Shown: in pieces, positions 34,001 to 44,613 of the stretch | Layout: every line of letters starts with the position of its first letter | Numbering within the stretch: position 1 is the stretch's first letter | NCBI RefSeq assembly: GCF_020509005.1 | Contig: NC_063020.1 | Location: 1,240,001 to 1,304,000 of the forward strand | Source of the DNA: Fulvia fulva | Taxonomy: Eukaryota; Ascomycota; Dothideomycetes; Mycosphaerellales; Mycosphaerellaceae | Direction of reading: 5' to 3' | DNA length: 64,000 bases | Notes under the pieces: model-generated | Databases searched by the model: none | What the model saw: the letters and a program-made list of their open reading frames with translations, nothing else | What the model was told of the DNA's origin: nothing | Translations under genes and position numbers: made by a program

Positions 34001-35609
34001 AGCGGTCCCAATTCCAAAATCCTACAAGGATGCTGTGAATGACAAGAAATGGGGACATCTTTGGAAGGAAGCAATCCAAAAGGAACTAGATGCTCTACAG
34101 AGTAACAACACCTGGGAAAATTCTGTTCCACCAAAAGGAGCAAATCTGGTTACATCAAGATGGGTCTTTGATATTAAGAGAAGCATTAGTGGAGCTATTG
34201 AAAAGTTCAAGGCTAGACTAGTTGTAAGGGGCTTCTCACCGAAGTTTGGTGTTGACTTTATGGAGACATTTGCACCTACAGTAAGACAGGACACCCTTAG
34301 GGTGTTTATGGCTATTGTGTGTAAGAAGGATCTTCATCTTCACCAAGTGGATGTGAACAATGCATTCACAGAAAGCACCCTCTATGAAGACATCTTCATG
34401 TTACTACCACCAGGAGTTGAGCTTCCACCAAACATGGTGTTCAAAATCCTCAAAAGCTTGTATAGACTTAAGCAAGCAGCTAGAGATTGGAATCAACTCT
34501 GTGTGTCAAAGCTCAGAGAGATTGGATTCACACAGTCAGAAGTGGATCCATGCCTACTTATCCATAAGAAGAGGGAGATCATAATCCTTATACATGTGGA
34601 TGACATTCCAATTGCTGCACCAAAGTTGACAGATGTTATCTGGTTCAAAAGAGAACTTGGCAAGATCTTCAAGATCAAAGATCTAGGTGAACCTGAAAAG
34701 ATCCTTGGCATGAGAGTCACAAGGGACAGGAAGAGAGGAATCCTGAAACTTGACTAAGGACACTTTGTTAGGGACAGCCTAGCCAAGATGGGAATGAACC
34801 ATGAGAAGGCAGCACCTACACACTCACCCATGGACAGCTATGAGGCCCTTAAACCTTCAAGCCACATGGATGAGAGGTGTGACAAGGCAGAGTACTAGAG
34901 TATTAATGGTACTTAGATGTGGCCAGCAACAATCACAAGGCCAGGCATTGCTTTTGCCCTAGGAAGGATGAGCTCATTTGTGAGTGACCTATCCACCTAC
35001 CACATGAAGGCTTTGAAGAAGATCACTAGGTACCTAAGATCATACCCTGATCTAGGACTTCAGTTCTCAAAGTCTGGAAAAGGACACCTTATTGGATACT
35101 GTGATTCTGATTATGCAATGGACAAAGCAGACAGAGTCTCAATCCTTGGGTATGTCTTCTTCCTCTGTGGGGCACCAGTTTCTTGGATGAGCAAGAAGCA
35201 AAAGTCTGTAGCAACATCTACAATGGAGGCTGAATACATGGCCATGAATGCATGTGCGAAGCAGTCCCAATTCCTAGCTTCACTGCTAAGGGAAATGGAT
35301 TGTCCAGAGTTAGTGGGAGACTGTTCCCATCAACCAAGAATCACTAGAAACCAGGAGACTGTATCAAATTTGAGACCAGTCCAATTAAGAGGTGACAATC
35401 AAGCTGCCCTCACCCTAGTGAAAGATGCACATGTTCATGACAAGTCGAAGCACATTGACATTGCCTATAACGCTGTTAGGAAACTTTGGTAGAGGAGGCT
35501 TATTGCTGTTGAGTACACCCCAACCTCTGAGATGGTTGCAGACGGGTTTACAAAACCAAAGACTGGTCCACACTTCTAGAGGTTTGTAAGCCAGCTGAAC
35601 CTGTCATAA
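31077..35609 (+). pseudogene. Copia J gag-pol, one frame broken by nine RIP-type stops
   Basis: A single 1,511-codon frame (ATG 31077, TAA 35607-35609) with no frameshift. It is broken by eight TAG at 31422, 31923, 33357, 33693, 34896, 34914, 35490 and 35577 and one TAA at 34755. Each could come from a Gln codon by one CA-to-TA change. Gag has a knuckle C208-C211-H215-C220, one residue shorter than usual. The protease motif reads N343-S-C345 where D-S/T-G/A is expected. Integrase has an HX4H...CX2C zinc site, then D551, D613 and E648. Reverse transcriptase has HVDD at 1173-1176 in place of YVDD. RNase H has YCDSD near 1341 and STMEAEY. As it stands no full polyprotein can be made. Confidence 0.95.
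33564..33676 (+). repeat. 17-bp direct repeat in Copia J integrase-RT linker
   Basis: GATCAGCCAATTGAGAG at 33564-33580 and 33660-33676, 96 bp apart and in frame, so the peptide IDQPIE occurs twice. It lies in the proline-rich, poorly conserved linker, which probably grew by a local duplication. Confidence 0.8.
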
Positions 35610-35660
35610 AAAGGTCCAAGTACTATTGACAGGAAGTGAGCAGACTGTAACCTCCTATAC

Positions 35661-35674
35661 GAGATGAGTGGGAG
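35661..35674 (+). other. Copia J polypurine tract
   Basis: Purine-rich GAGATGAGTGGGAG abuts the 3' LTR. One T interrupts it. Confidence 0.7.
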
Positions 35675-35909
35675 TGTTAAGATGTAGCATCTCAAAGGGA
35701 GTCAACAATCAGGAAGTGATCTGGCAGCCTGAGGCATCCACGATGACTCAGCTTGTAGGGAGATACCTTCTCTCCCCTTTAGCTTAGATAGACATCCAAC
35801 ACAATCAACATATTGGTTCCTGATATATTGCTACATGCTCGTGCTATTAGTCAGTTGAAGATTGATCTCTTACTCCACTCCGCTACTATCCACCCGTACC
35901 TATTTAACA
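35675..35909 (+). repeat. Copia J 3' LTR
   Basis: 235 bp, TGTTAAGATG to CCTATTTAACA, followed by the AAGGG duplication. Confidence 0.96.
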
Positions 35910-35914
35910 AAGGG

Positions 35915-38116
35915 CATTATAATAATAAATCATTTAGATTACCGTACCTATAAGGTAAACTAGAGGTCTAATAAGTACCTAATAATACAGTCTATTAACT
36001 ATCTAGCTACGCTAGTACTATTGGGCAATTATTGACCGCCGATAGTAGAAGATAACCCCGACGAAGTTACCGCTCCTACGCTATCGTTACCTAAGTATAT
36101 ACCCTAACTATAGTTCTATACGACGTTCGAGGACAAAGAGGATGACTTCCGTATATATACTCGATAACCGTTACCGGTAGACGGCGTTAAGACGTTAAAG
36201 CGACCGTACCAATATACGAAATAAAAGTAACGAGTTGTCGAACTAGAACTAGAGATCGATATCGTAAATATCTCCGCGGCCTACGTAGTAAAACTAGCTC
36301 GTAAGAAAGGAGCGGAAGTCTATATAATATAGATTATACTACCTAGTCAGAAGTACTACGCTAACCTATTACGAGCCTACGTAATAGTAGCGACTAGGCA
36401 AGACTTCGATCCTACTAGGCTCTACGCTATAAACCTTCGGAAGGTATAGTTAGCAAACCCCTTAATAGCATATATAATAATAGTAAACAGCGACTTCGAT
36501 AGATTTATAAAAGGCAAAGACAAGGACTAAGATACTAAGGTCTACTTGCCCTAGGAACTGTACGATTTTAAGGACTGTTTTAACCGTTAGGATATATTAA
36601 AGATCCTACCTTACCGCCCTAGTAAAGACTATAAAATACACCTTAAAGACGAAACCAAGTTACCTCCTTTTAAGCGGCTATACGTAATGTCGTCTCGCGA
36701 GAATAAGGTAATTAAGAAGTAGATCGATAATTAGCTAGAATCTAGAGCAATATAACGAAGCACGAGCCCGGCTTCTATACTAGTGCTAATTATACGTAAA
36801 CTAGGCGGCGGTCTACGGGTCTGTATCGACTATAGAGCTCTTAATACCCTTACGGTAAAAAGTAGATACCTAATACCGCTATTCTAAGAAACGCTAAACC
36901 GTCTAAATAGAAAGAAGTACTTTACTAAACTCGATGTCATCTCTACCTTTAACCGCATTCGTATTGCGGAGGGCTACGAATAAAAAACTACGTTTAGTAC
37001 TCGCTATAGTCAATTCGAGTATATAGTAATGCCTTTCGGCCTATATAATACTCTAGGAACATTCTAGTTATATATTAACGATACGCTTAGGGAGTATCTC
37101 GGTGACTTCTGTTTAGTATACCTAGATAATATCCTAATCTTTAGCGACATATTCGAGGAACATATATAATACATACGTAAAGTGCTATAGCGTATACGTA
37201 AAGCCGGCCTATAATTAGATATCGACAAATACGAGTTCTACTAAACAGAGACGAAGTACCTTAGTGTTATTATAGGAGTCGACGGTATCCGTATAGACCC
37301 GGAAAAGGTCGACGTAGTTAAGAACTAGCTTACTCTAATATGCCTAAAGGATATATAAGCATTCCTTAGGTTTAGAAACTTCTATCGAAGGTTTATATAG
37401 AACTTCTCTAAAATCTATATACCCCTTACGAATTTAATAACGACTAGTAAGAATAGTAAGCCGATACTATTCGTTTAGACAATAGAATACGAAGTAGCCT
37501 TCTAAGGATTGAAAGATATATTCTTAACGGACACGGTACTCGTACACTTCGTACTAGGGTTAGAAACTATAGTCGAAATAGATGCCTTAGATTTCGTTAC
37601 TACCGTAGTAATTTTATAGAAACACGGAGACGTCTAGAGCCCGGTAGTATATATGTCTAAGAAGATGTTACTATAGGAGTATAACTACGAGATTTACGAC
37701 AAGGAACTATTGGCTATCGTCCTCGCCTTCGAAGAATAGAGACCTAAGCTCACCGTTAACTTGGACGATAATATAGACACCGATTTCGAGAATACGAAGG
37801 ATATAGATAACAATCCCGTTATTGTCTACTCCGATTATAAGAACCTAGAATACTTTATAAGTACGGCACAACTTAATAGACGGTAGGTACGCTAGGTATA
37901 GTTCCTAGTACAGTTCGTATTCAAAATTACCTATCGTCTAGGTATATAGGGTATAAAGCCTAATAGCCTTACTAGACGATCGTAAGATCTACCGTCGGAT
38001 CTAAGCGATTCACGTCTATAGCATTAGAGCTAGGTTATTCTACCGCCCGCTCGCCTCGATATTAAGCTCAATTCAAGCGAGCTACGGGAGGGGGAGGTAG
38101 CGTAGTAGGTAGTATA
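35915..38116 (+). pseudogene. Gypsy B reverse transcriptase and RNase H, RIP-degraded
   Basis: Gypsy B resumes after Copia J. Reverse transcriptase (about 36660-37330) shows [36 protein letters not shown] and a catalytic box reading YLDN where YLDD is expected. RNase H (about 37550-37860) shows EIDALDFVTTV, YMSKKM and [12 protein letters not shown]. Many TAG/TAA codons. It is interrupted at 38122 by Gypsy L and rejoins at 52380. Inactive. Confidence 0.88.
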
Positions 38117-38121
38117 GTAGG

Positions 38122-38159
38122 TGTAAGGGTGCGCGTATTATAGGGTCCGAACGAGATAG
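38122..38159 (-). repeat. Gypsy L 3' LTR, terminal part (left of Gypsy K)
   Basis: 38 bp matching 52191-52228, cut off by the insertion of Gypsy K at GATAG (38155-38159). Confidence 0.9.
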
Positions 38160-38678
38160 TGTTAGGGCGAGAGCCTAGCCTATAAGATATAAGGGTGAAA
38201 GCGAGAATATAGGTACGAAGTGTAGATATAAAAGGGTATAGTATGATTGCTACATAAAACGAAAGACGAAGAAAGCAAGAGAGGCCTAGGGAAGGCCAGA
38301 TATTTATACGCGACCCTCGCGAGTACGTGTCCCCGTATTAATAGGGCTAACCCGTACGAGCCGCGCTTAGTAGCTTTGCTCAAAACCTTATTCTAACCTG
38401 CCCTACGTTCCGAGTCTTCTACGTGCTTCTTCTAGGGTCTAGCGTAGTCGCGGGTACTCGCGGGAGTGCCGTGAGTTATATAGTTACGAGCCGAAGTGAA
38501 TCTATAAAGGTTTAGTAGAGGGGTGAATTTGGAGGGCTAGGTGCCGTAGTAAATGTTACGGGGTATATAATTCTTAGCGCTTATACACTAAGCTAGACTA
38601 TTACTTCTTAACGACTTCTAAGCACTCTAAGGCTCTTCTGTCCCTACCTTCTATACACTCTATAGGGAGACTATAACA
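38160..38678 (-). repeat. Gypsy K 3' LTR
   Basis: 519 bp. On the minus strand it starts TGTTATAGTCTCCC and ends CGCCCTAACA. It differs from the 5' LTR by a 1-bp indel and a modest number of transitions. A polypurine tract (plus-strand GTAGCCCCCCCG, 38679-38690) follows. Confidence 0.95.
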
Positions 38679-38690
38679 GTAGCCCCCCCG

Positions 38691-41600
38691 AACAAAGCTA
38701 AGTTCCTACGAAGCCGTAGTAGTTCTATATATCGAGGATGTTCAGCTTTAGTACTAGGCCTAGGCCTAATGTTATAGTCGATATACTATTAGTAAGTCCC
38801 GTTAAAGAGCTTAGATTCGAAGAGCCTACCGATATTAACTTCTAGGCCGTCTACGCGGGCGTAGTATTCTTCGATTGCTTGACGATTAAAGATAATATGT
38901 TAGATAGGTTCCTATAAGGTATCCTACTTAGGGCAACCTTACTATTCGACTTTATACTTAATCGGCGGTAGTCCTTTAACGTCGTTAGGCTCTACGCGGA
39001 TTCCCCGGATCTTACGGACGGTATAGTCGTTAGAAGGTAGGTTAATAGGCTCGTCGACTTCTACTTTATCGGGAGGACCTAGTATGTCTTAGTTTTAGTT
39101 CGGGAATAGGTCCTTAGCCGACGGCCGAAGGCGTACGGGATAGAAGACGTCGTAGATCTTTATATTCGTAGGAAGAGCTAGACGGTAGGCGTATAAACTA
39201 ATACGCTCGGTAATCTTAAAAGGACCTAGGTTCTTCTAGTTCAGCTTCTTAGAGGGGCGGTCCGTCTTAATGTTCTTAGAGTTAAGGTAGACTATATCGC
39301 CTACTTAGTAGTCGGGAGCTAGCTAGCGACGACGATTAGCTTGATCCTCGTAGATTGCTTATACGTACACTATCTCGTCGTGAACTTCTTTATAGATCTA
39401 TAAGAGTATAGTAGCGAACTCGTCTACTACTTGCTCGTTTACGTCTTCGGTAGGCGGGAGAGGTTCTTTTAGTTCTATACCTATACGAGGGTAGTAACCT
39501 CTCGTAGTATAGAAGGGAGAGTAGCTAGTAGTCTCCGAGTCCTAGTTACGAGTAGCGAACTCTACCGTAGGGATATACTAAGGCCAATCCTTCTAGTAGT
39601 AGTCGACGAAGTAACGAAGGACCTACTCGAGGATAGCGTTCGTAATTTCGGTCTAGCCGTCGGTCTATAGCTAAAAACTAGTCGAGAGGTTATACTTGAT
39701 ACCTAGGATAGTATATAGACGCTTCTAGAAGTACGAGATGAACTAGGTGCCTCTATTAGAGGTGATGCTATCCGGGAGGCCTTAAAAGCGCTAGACGAAT
39801 TCGTAGAACAAGCGAGTAGTCTCCTTTACGGTTATACTCTAGTACGGGATTATATACCGGTCCTTAGAGTAACGGTCTACGATTACTAGAAGGGCCTTTG
39901 CTTTTACGCCGCTAAAGGTCTTACCGTAAGGAAGATCGGTAATAAAGTCTATAGTGATATGCTTCTACGGATAATTAGGAGCCGGGAGAGGGTATAAGAG
40001 ACCGTAGGGACGGTAGCGGTTAGCTTTAGCTCTTCGGTAAGTAGCGTAGTTTAGTACGTAGCGGCGGACGTCCTTCTAGGAATACGGCCACTAGTAATAC
40101 CTAGCGAGGAGCTTATAGGTCTTAGCTACGCCTAGGTGACCCCTAGAGGCGGAGTCGTAGATAATTTGAAGAATCTTAGCTCGGATATTAGAGCCTTCGG
40201 GCTACGGTACGTAAAGCTTCTTACGGAAGTAGACGACACCTTCCTAGAGCTCGTACTCGGATAGCGAGAAGCCCGGGAATGTCCTCGCGCTAGATTCAAG
40301 GGCCTAAACTAACTCTTAGGCGTCTATGTCGGCATCGTACGCTATTTGTACTCGTACTATAATGCCTTCGGGCTACTTCTTATTATTAAACCCCTTAAAG
40401 TCTAATTCGGATAAGCCGTCGGTCGTTACTAAGCCCTCTTTATCGTCGTTCAAGTCCTTAGCGTCCGAGGCGTATTCTTTAGGCTCGGATTTATCGTTAC
40501 TCTCGTTAGGGTAGGTAGGAGCGAGTACGAGAGTAGTAAAGGAAGCGGCGAGCGTAGGCTAGCCGTTCGATAGGTACTCTCGAAGCTCGGAAGAGAGGTT
40601 ATGCTCTTTAATGACTTGTTGCTCTACGATTTGCCGGCCCCCTCTTCGATCAACTAGAGAGTTACTAGGGCGGCGGGTAAGGGCGTCGGCTATCGAGTTA
40701 GCCTTACTAGGCGTGTACGAGATTATAAAGTTGAACCGGGAGAGGAACTCGCTCTAGCGGGCCTAGCGACGATTAAGTAGCTTACTCTTTATAAAGTAGA
40801 CGAGGTTCTTATAGTCGGAGCTTACTTAGACGGGTATAGTAGAGCCTTCGAGCTCGGGGCGCTACTCTTCGAAAGCTTTAACGATAGCGAGAAGCTCCTT
40901 GTCGTAGATCTCGTAGTTATACTCCGTAGCGGTCATCTTCTTAGAGAGGAAGGCGATAGGTAACTAGGGGGATTTAGGCGAGCGGCGTTATAGTAGGACA
41001 CCGCCTACTACGCCGTCGGATACGTCGGTCTCTATACGGGTCTCTAGTTCGAAATCGAAGTGCTATAGAAGCGGGTTCTTAATAAACTTCGCTTTAAGCA
41101 AGTCAAAAGCCTCCTAGTATTCGTCGGTCTAGGCGAACTTCTTACCCTTACGCGTAAGCTTCGTTAAAGGGCGTACTACGCCCGAAAATACGTAGATAAA
41201 GCGGCGGTAGAAGTTAGTAAAGCCTAGAAACCCTAGACCTCTTTGACGTTCGTAGGAGTATCCTATTCGACGATAGCGTCGATCTTCTCTTAGTCTATCT
41301 TAATACCGTCTACGGTAATAATTAAACTAAGGAACTTGACTTCGGTCTTCTTAAACTCGTACTTGTCGATATCGAGCTATAAGCCGGCGTCTACGAGCTT
41401 CTAAAGGACCTTATAGACGTGCTCGCGGTGCTCCTCCTTAGTCTCGCTATAGACTAGGATATCGTCGATATAGGTAGTATAGAACTGATCGAGGAACTCC
41501 TAAAGGATGTTATTAATAAAGTTCTAGAAGGTACTAGGCCCGTTATAAACGCCGAAGAGTATAACGAGCGACTCGAATAGCCCGTAGCGAGTACGGAAGG

Positions 41601-42200
41601 CTATAAGATACTCGTGTCCTTCTACTATTCGTAACTTGTTAAACGTAGCGATAACATCGAGCTTAGTAAAGTACTTGGCCTTAGAGAGGCGCTCGAGCGT
41701 CTCCTAAATTAACGGTATTAGGTAGCGGTTCTTCTTTATAATAGCGTTTAAGCCTCGGTAGTCTACGTAGAAGCGTAGGCTACCGCCGGGCTTCTTAACG
41801 AACATAACGGGACTACTAGCGCTAGAACGGCTCGCTCGAATAAACCCCTTCTTTAGGTTCTCTTCGAGGTATCTCTTAAGGACGATAAGCTCTTCTCGGG
41901 ACATAGAATATAGCGGTCCGAACGGTATCTCTATACCTTCTTCTAGCTTAATCTTATAGTCGTAAGGGCAATAAGGAGGCAGCTCGTCTACGGCTTTAGT
42001 ATCGAATACGTAGAGGATGTAGTGTGCCTAAGGAGGGACCTTCGTAGTAGGGTCGGTAGGTATACGCTTCTTATCGAGCTTCTCGAGGGCGATGTCGATA
42101 TCGCGGAGAGAGGCGGCGAAGACTTAAGCTTTAGGCTACTTAGTAGTAGTAGTAAAGGTAGCGGCGTTTACCTAGAAGATCTTAGTATACTTAGGACCGC
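38691..42200 (-). pseudogene. Gypsy K pol: reverse transcriptase, RNase H, integrase, chromodomain
   Basis: Read on the minus strand from right to left. The reverse transcriptase (about 41980-41250) includes the open stretch 41904-41704, with [22 protein letters not shown] and VDYRGLN. Its catalytic YIDD is intact at 41472-41461. RNase H lies at about 41200-40700, and integrase at about 40300-39200 with an IDFITDLP motif near 39940. The chromodomain (about 38965-38845) holds YKVEW-like and EPI...AIEEYYARV sequence. The frame is broken by TAG/TAA stops typical of RIP. Inactive as a polyprotein, though less eroded in the reverse transcriptase. Confidence 0.88.
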
Positions 42201-43925
42201 GCTAAGGCGGCGGAGAAGGCGGAGGTACCGGAGGAACTTCTAGAGGGAAGCTAATAGTAAGGGAAGTCTAGTCGATAATAGGTCGGTATCGTCTAAACTA
42301 GGGGAGGCCGAGGATAAACTTCTAATACGGTAGGGACGTAAGGAAGCTAGTAATCGACATACGCTTACCTCCGAGGGTGATTGACGTGTATATAACATAA
42401 GTAATCTTACTAGTAGTAGTCTCCGTACCGTTAAAGAGTTCAAGGGTACGAGGGTACTTTAGTTCCTAGGGTTCGAGGTTAAGAGAGGTCGCGAGTTTAT
42501 AGTCTATAAAAGACTCGCCTAGTACGCTAGTGTCTATAAGAGTGAGATTAGAAGAAGAGAGTTTCTTTAAGCCGATATTTATATTCGTAACGAACGGTTT
42601 ATAAGCGTAGTCCTTACCCGTCTCGTCGTATAGGTCTAGCTATACTATATTGATCTTCAACTTCTTTCCTCTCTTTACTTTCGGTAAACGTTATTCTTAG
42701 TCTTTATCGCGTCGATAAGGAAGACCTAGGCTTTTTCCTACTTAGTAGGAGTAGTAGGAGTAGGCTCGATAGCGCCGATAGCGCCGCGAACCGGGTTACG
42801 GGCGTTACGGGTAGCGAGCTACGGACAGTTAACTACGATATAGCCTAGACCGCCGTAGTAGGTATAGAGTCCGGCCTAGCGACGGCGAAGCTTCTCTTCG
42901 GGAGTAAGCTTACCGTTAACGAGGCCCTAGACTCGAGGGACGGCGGTACTAGCGCTAAGATCTATAGCGTTACCTATAGAGACGGGAGGGAGAGCCGTAG
43001 GAGCGGCGGCGCCTAGTAGAGTAGCGAAGTGGCTTCCGGGACTACGAGGCTAACGACCTTAAGAACGGGAAGCGAGGAGAGAGGCGGTGTATTTTATGTT
43101 AGAGTCGAGGCGCTAGTAGGTCTCGACGAGCTTACGGAAGCTTATAGTACCGACGTCCTTGTCCTCGAGGGCTCGAAGAAGCTCTACTAACAAACCACGG
43201 CGGAGAGTACTCTTCTTAGTCTCTTCGTTATAGCCGGTAAACCCGATGTCGCGGTTAAAGGCCGCGAGGTACTCGGCGAAGCTCTTATTCTTCTAGAGGA
43301 GGTTATAGATAGCGTTCTAGGCGGTAGCTCTACGGTCTGGATTACTAAAGGTAGTACGGAGGTCCTATATTAAGGTAAGGACGTCCGGGTAGCCGATAGT
43401 CTACGTAGCGTTATCGATATAGTATTATACCTAAGCCGCGGCGTCTCCCCGAAGGAGGGAGAAGACGTACGTAACTTTGTCCTTCTCTTACGGAAAGTGG
43501 TCGGTATTAGCTAATAGCTTAATAGTGAGCTATGTCTTAAATGCCTTAAACTTGCTCTTATTACCGTCGAACTCGTCTAGGTCGTTAACCTTCTTAGAGA
43601 AGTACTAGCGGCGGTTGTCGTCGGCGTACGGGGCGAGGTCCTAGAAGGTGTTTATAATACCTTAAAGGTATATTGCTTAGTTGTTTACTTGCTCGACCTG
43701 CTAGGCGGTCTCGCGGAAAGAGGAGACGGTACGGTTAATAAGAGCGTAGGCGGTGTCGGGGTTAGCGTTTACCTAGGTACCGAAGGTAGCGGCGTTCGAG
43801 AAGGGGATATTAGTCTACTTACTAAAGTAGAATAGAGTGTCTTAGTTATCGAGGTTAACACCTCTATCGGTAGCGTAGTCACCTATAAGGATGACTCGAG
43901 TAGTTAACGGTTTGTTAGTCTTTCG
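42201..43925 (-). pseudogene. Gypsy K gag and protease, RIP-degraded
   Basis: Begins just inside the 5' LTR. The zinc knuckle region (about 42870-42825) now reads Y-T-Y-Y-G-G-L-G-Y-I-V-V-N-C. Replacement of two Cys and one His by Tyr is what G-to-A and C-to-T RIP would produce from CX2CX4HX4C. The retroviral-type protease is expected at about 42650-42240. Gag coding is otherwise recognisable (about 43890-43080) but carries stops. Confidence 0.75.
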
Positions 43926-43928
43926 TAA

Positions 43929-44448
43929 TGTTAGGGCGAGAGCCTAGCCTATAAGATATAAGGGTAAAAGCGAGAATATAGGTACGAAGTATAGATATAA
44001 AAGGGTATAGTATAATTGCTACACAAAACGAAAGATAAAGAAAGCAAGAGAGGCCTAGGGAAGGCTAAATATTTATACGCGACCCTCGCGAGTACGTGTC
44101 CCCGTATTAATAGGGCTAACCCGTACGAAGCCGCGCTTAGTAGCTTTACTTAAAACCTTATTCTAACCTACCCTACGTTCCGAGTCTTCTACGTGCTTCT
44201 TCTAGGGTCTAGCGTAGTCGCGGGTACTCGCGGGAGTGCCGTGAGTTATATAGTTACGAGCCGAAGTGAATCTATTAAGGTTTAGTAGAGGGGTGAATTT
44301 AGAGGGCTAGGTCCCGTAGTAAATGTTACGGGGTATATAATTCTTAGCGCTTATATACTAAGCTAGACTGTCACTTCTTAACGACTTCTAAGCACTCTAA
44401 GGCTCTTCTGTCCCTACCTTCTATATACTCTATAGGGAGACTATAATA
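43929..44448 (-). repeat. Gypsy K 5' LTR
   Basis: 520 bp, TGTTAGGGCGAGAGCC to GACTATAATA on the plus strand, paired with 38160-38678. Confidence 0.95.
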
Positions 44449-44453
44449 GATAG

Positions 44454-44599
44454 TTATTGTTCTACGAAGCTACGAAAGAGGAGCGCGAGGCGCGGCGAAG
44501 TTATAAAGTAAAGCCAAGCCGCGCTAACCCGATACGGAAGGTCCGCGGTTCAGCCGGGCCGACGTAGCTATAGTAGGGGGTCGCGGGCTACCCGTAATA
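44454..44599 (-). repeat. Gypsy L 3' LTR, remaining part (right of Gypsy K)
   Basis: 146 bp matching 52229-52374. Together with 38122-38159 it makes the full 184 bp. The minus-strand polypurine tract of L abuts it at 44600-44613. Confidence 0.9.
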
Positions 44600-44613
44600 G
44601 TATCCCCTCTCCC

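Larger units (their letters stand above)
30298..35909 (+). mobile_element. Copia J: full-length, lightly RIPed Ty1/Copia element
   Basis: 5612 bp with 235-bp LTRs and a 5-bp target duplication AAGGG (30293-30297 and 35910-35914). It carries a primer binding site, one gag-pol frame, and a polypurine-like tract before the 3' LTR. It interrupts Gypsy B. CA/TG content is near normal, so it is one of the youngest insertions. Confidence 0.95.
38160..44448 (-). mobile_element. Gypsy K: full-length RIPed chromodomain Gypsy, inserted in an LTR of L
   Basis: 6289 bp, LTRs of 519 and 520 bp, target duplication GATAG at 38155-38159 and 44449-44453. Minus strand: gag at the right, chromodomain at the left. 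The longest LTR in the window and a distinct family. Confidence 0.95.

Noticed and set aside
31077..35609. Stop-codon reassignment (TAG/TAA read as Gln) suggested by nine in-frame TAR codons
   Set aside because: LINE I ORF1 and ORF2 end at normal TAG and TAA, and RIP explains the codons and the LTR differences together.
41704..41904. Independent small gene for an open 66-codon stretch
   Set aside because: It is a stop-free piece of the Gypsy K reverse transcriptase.
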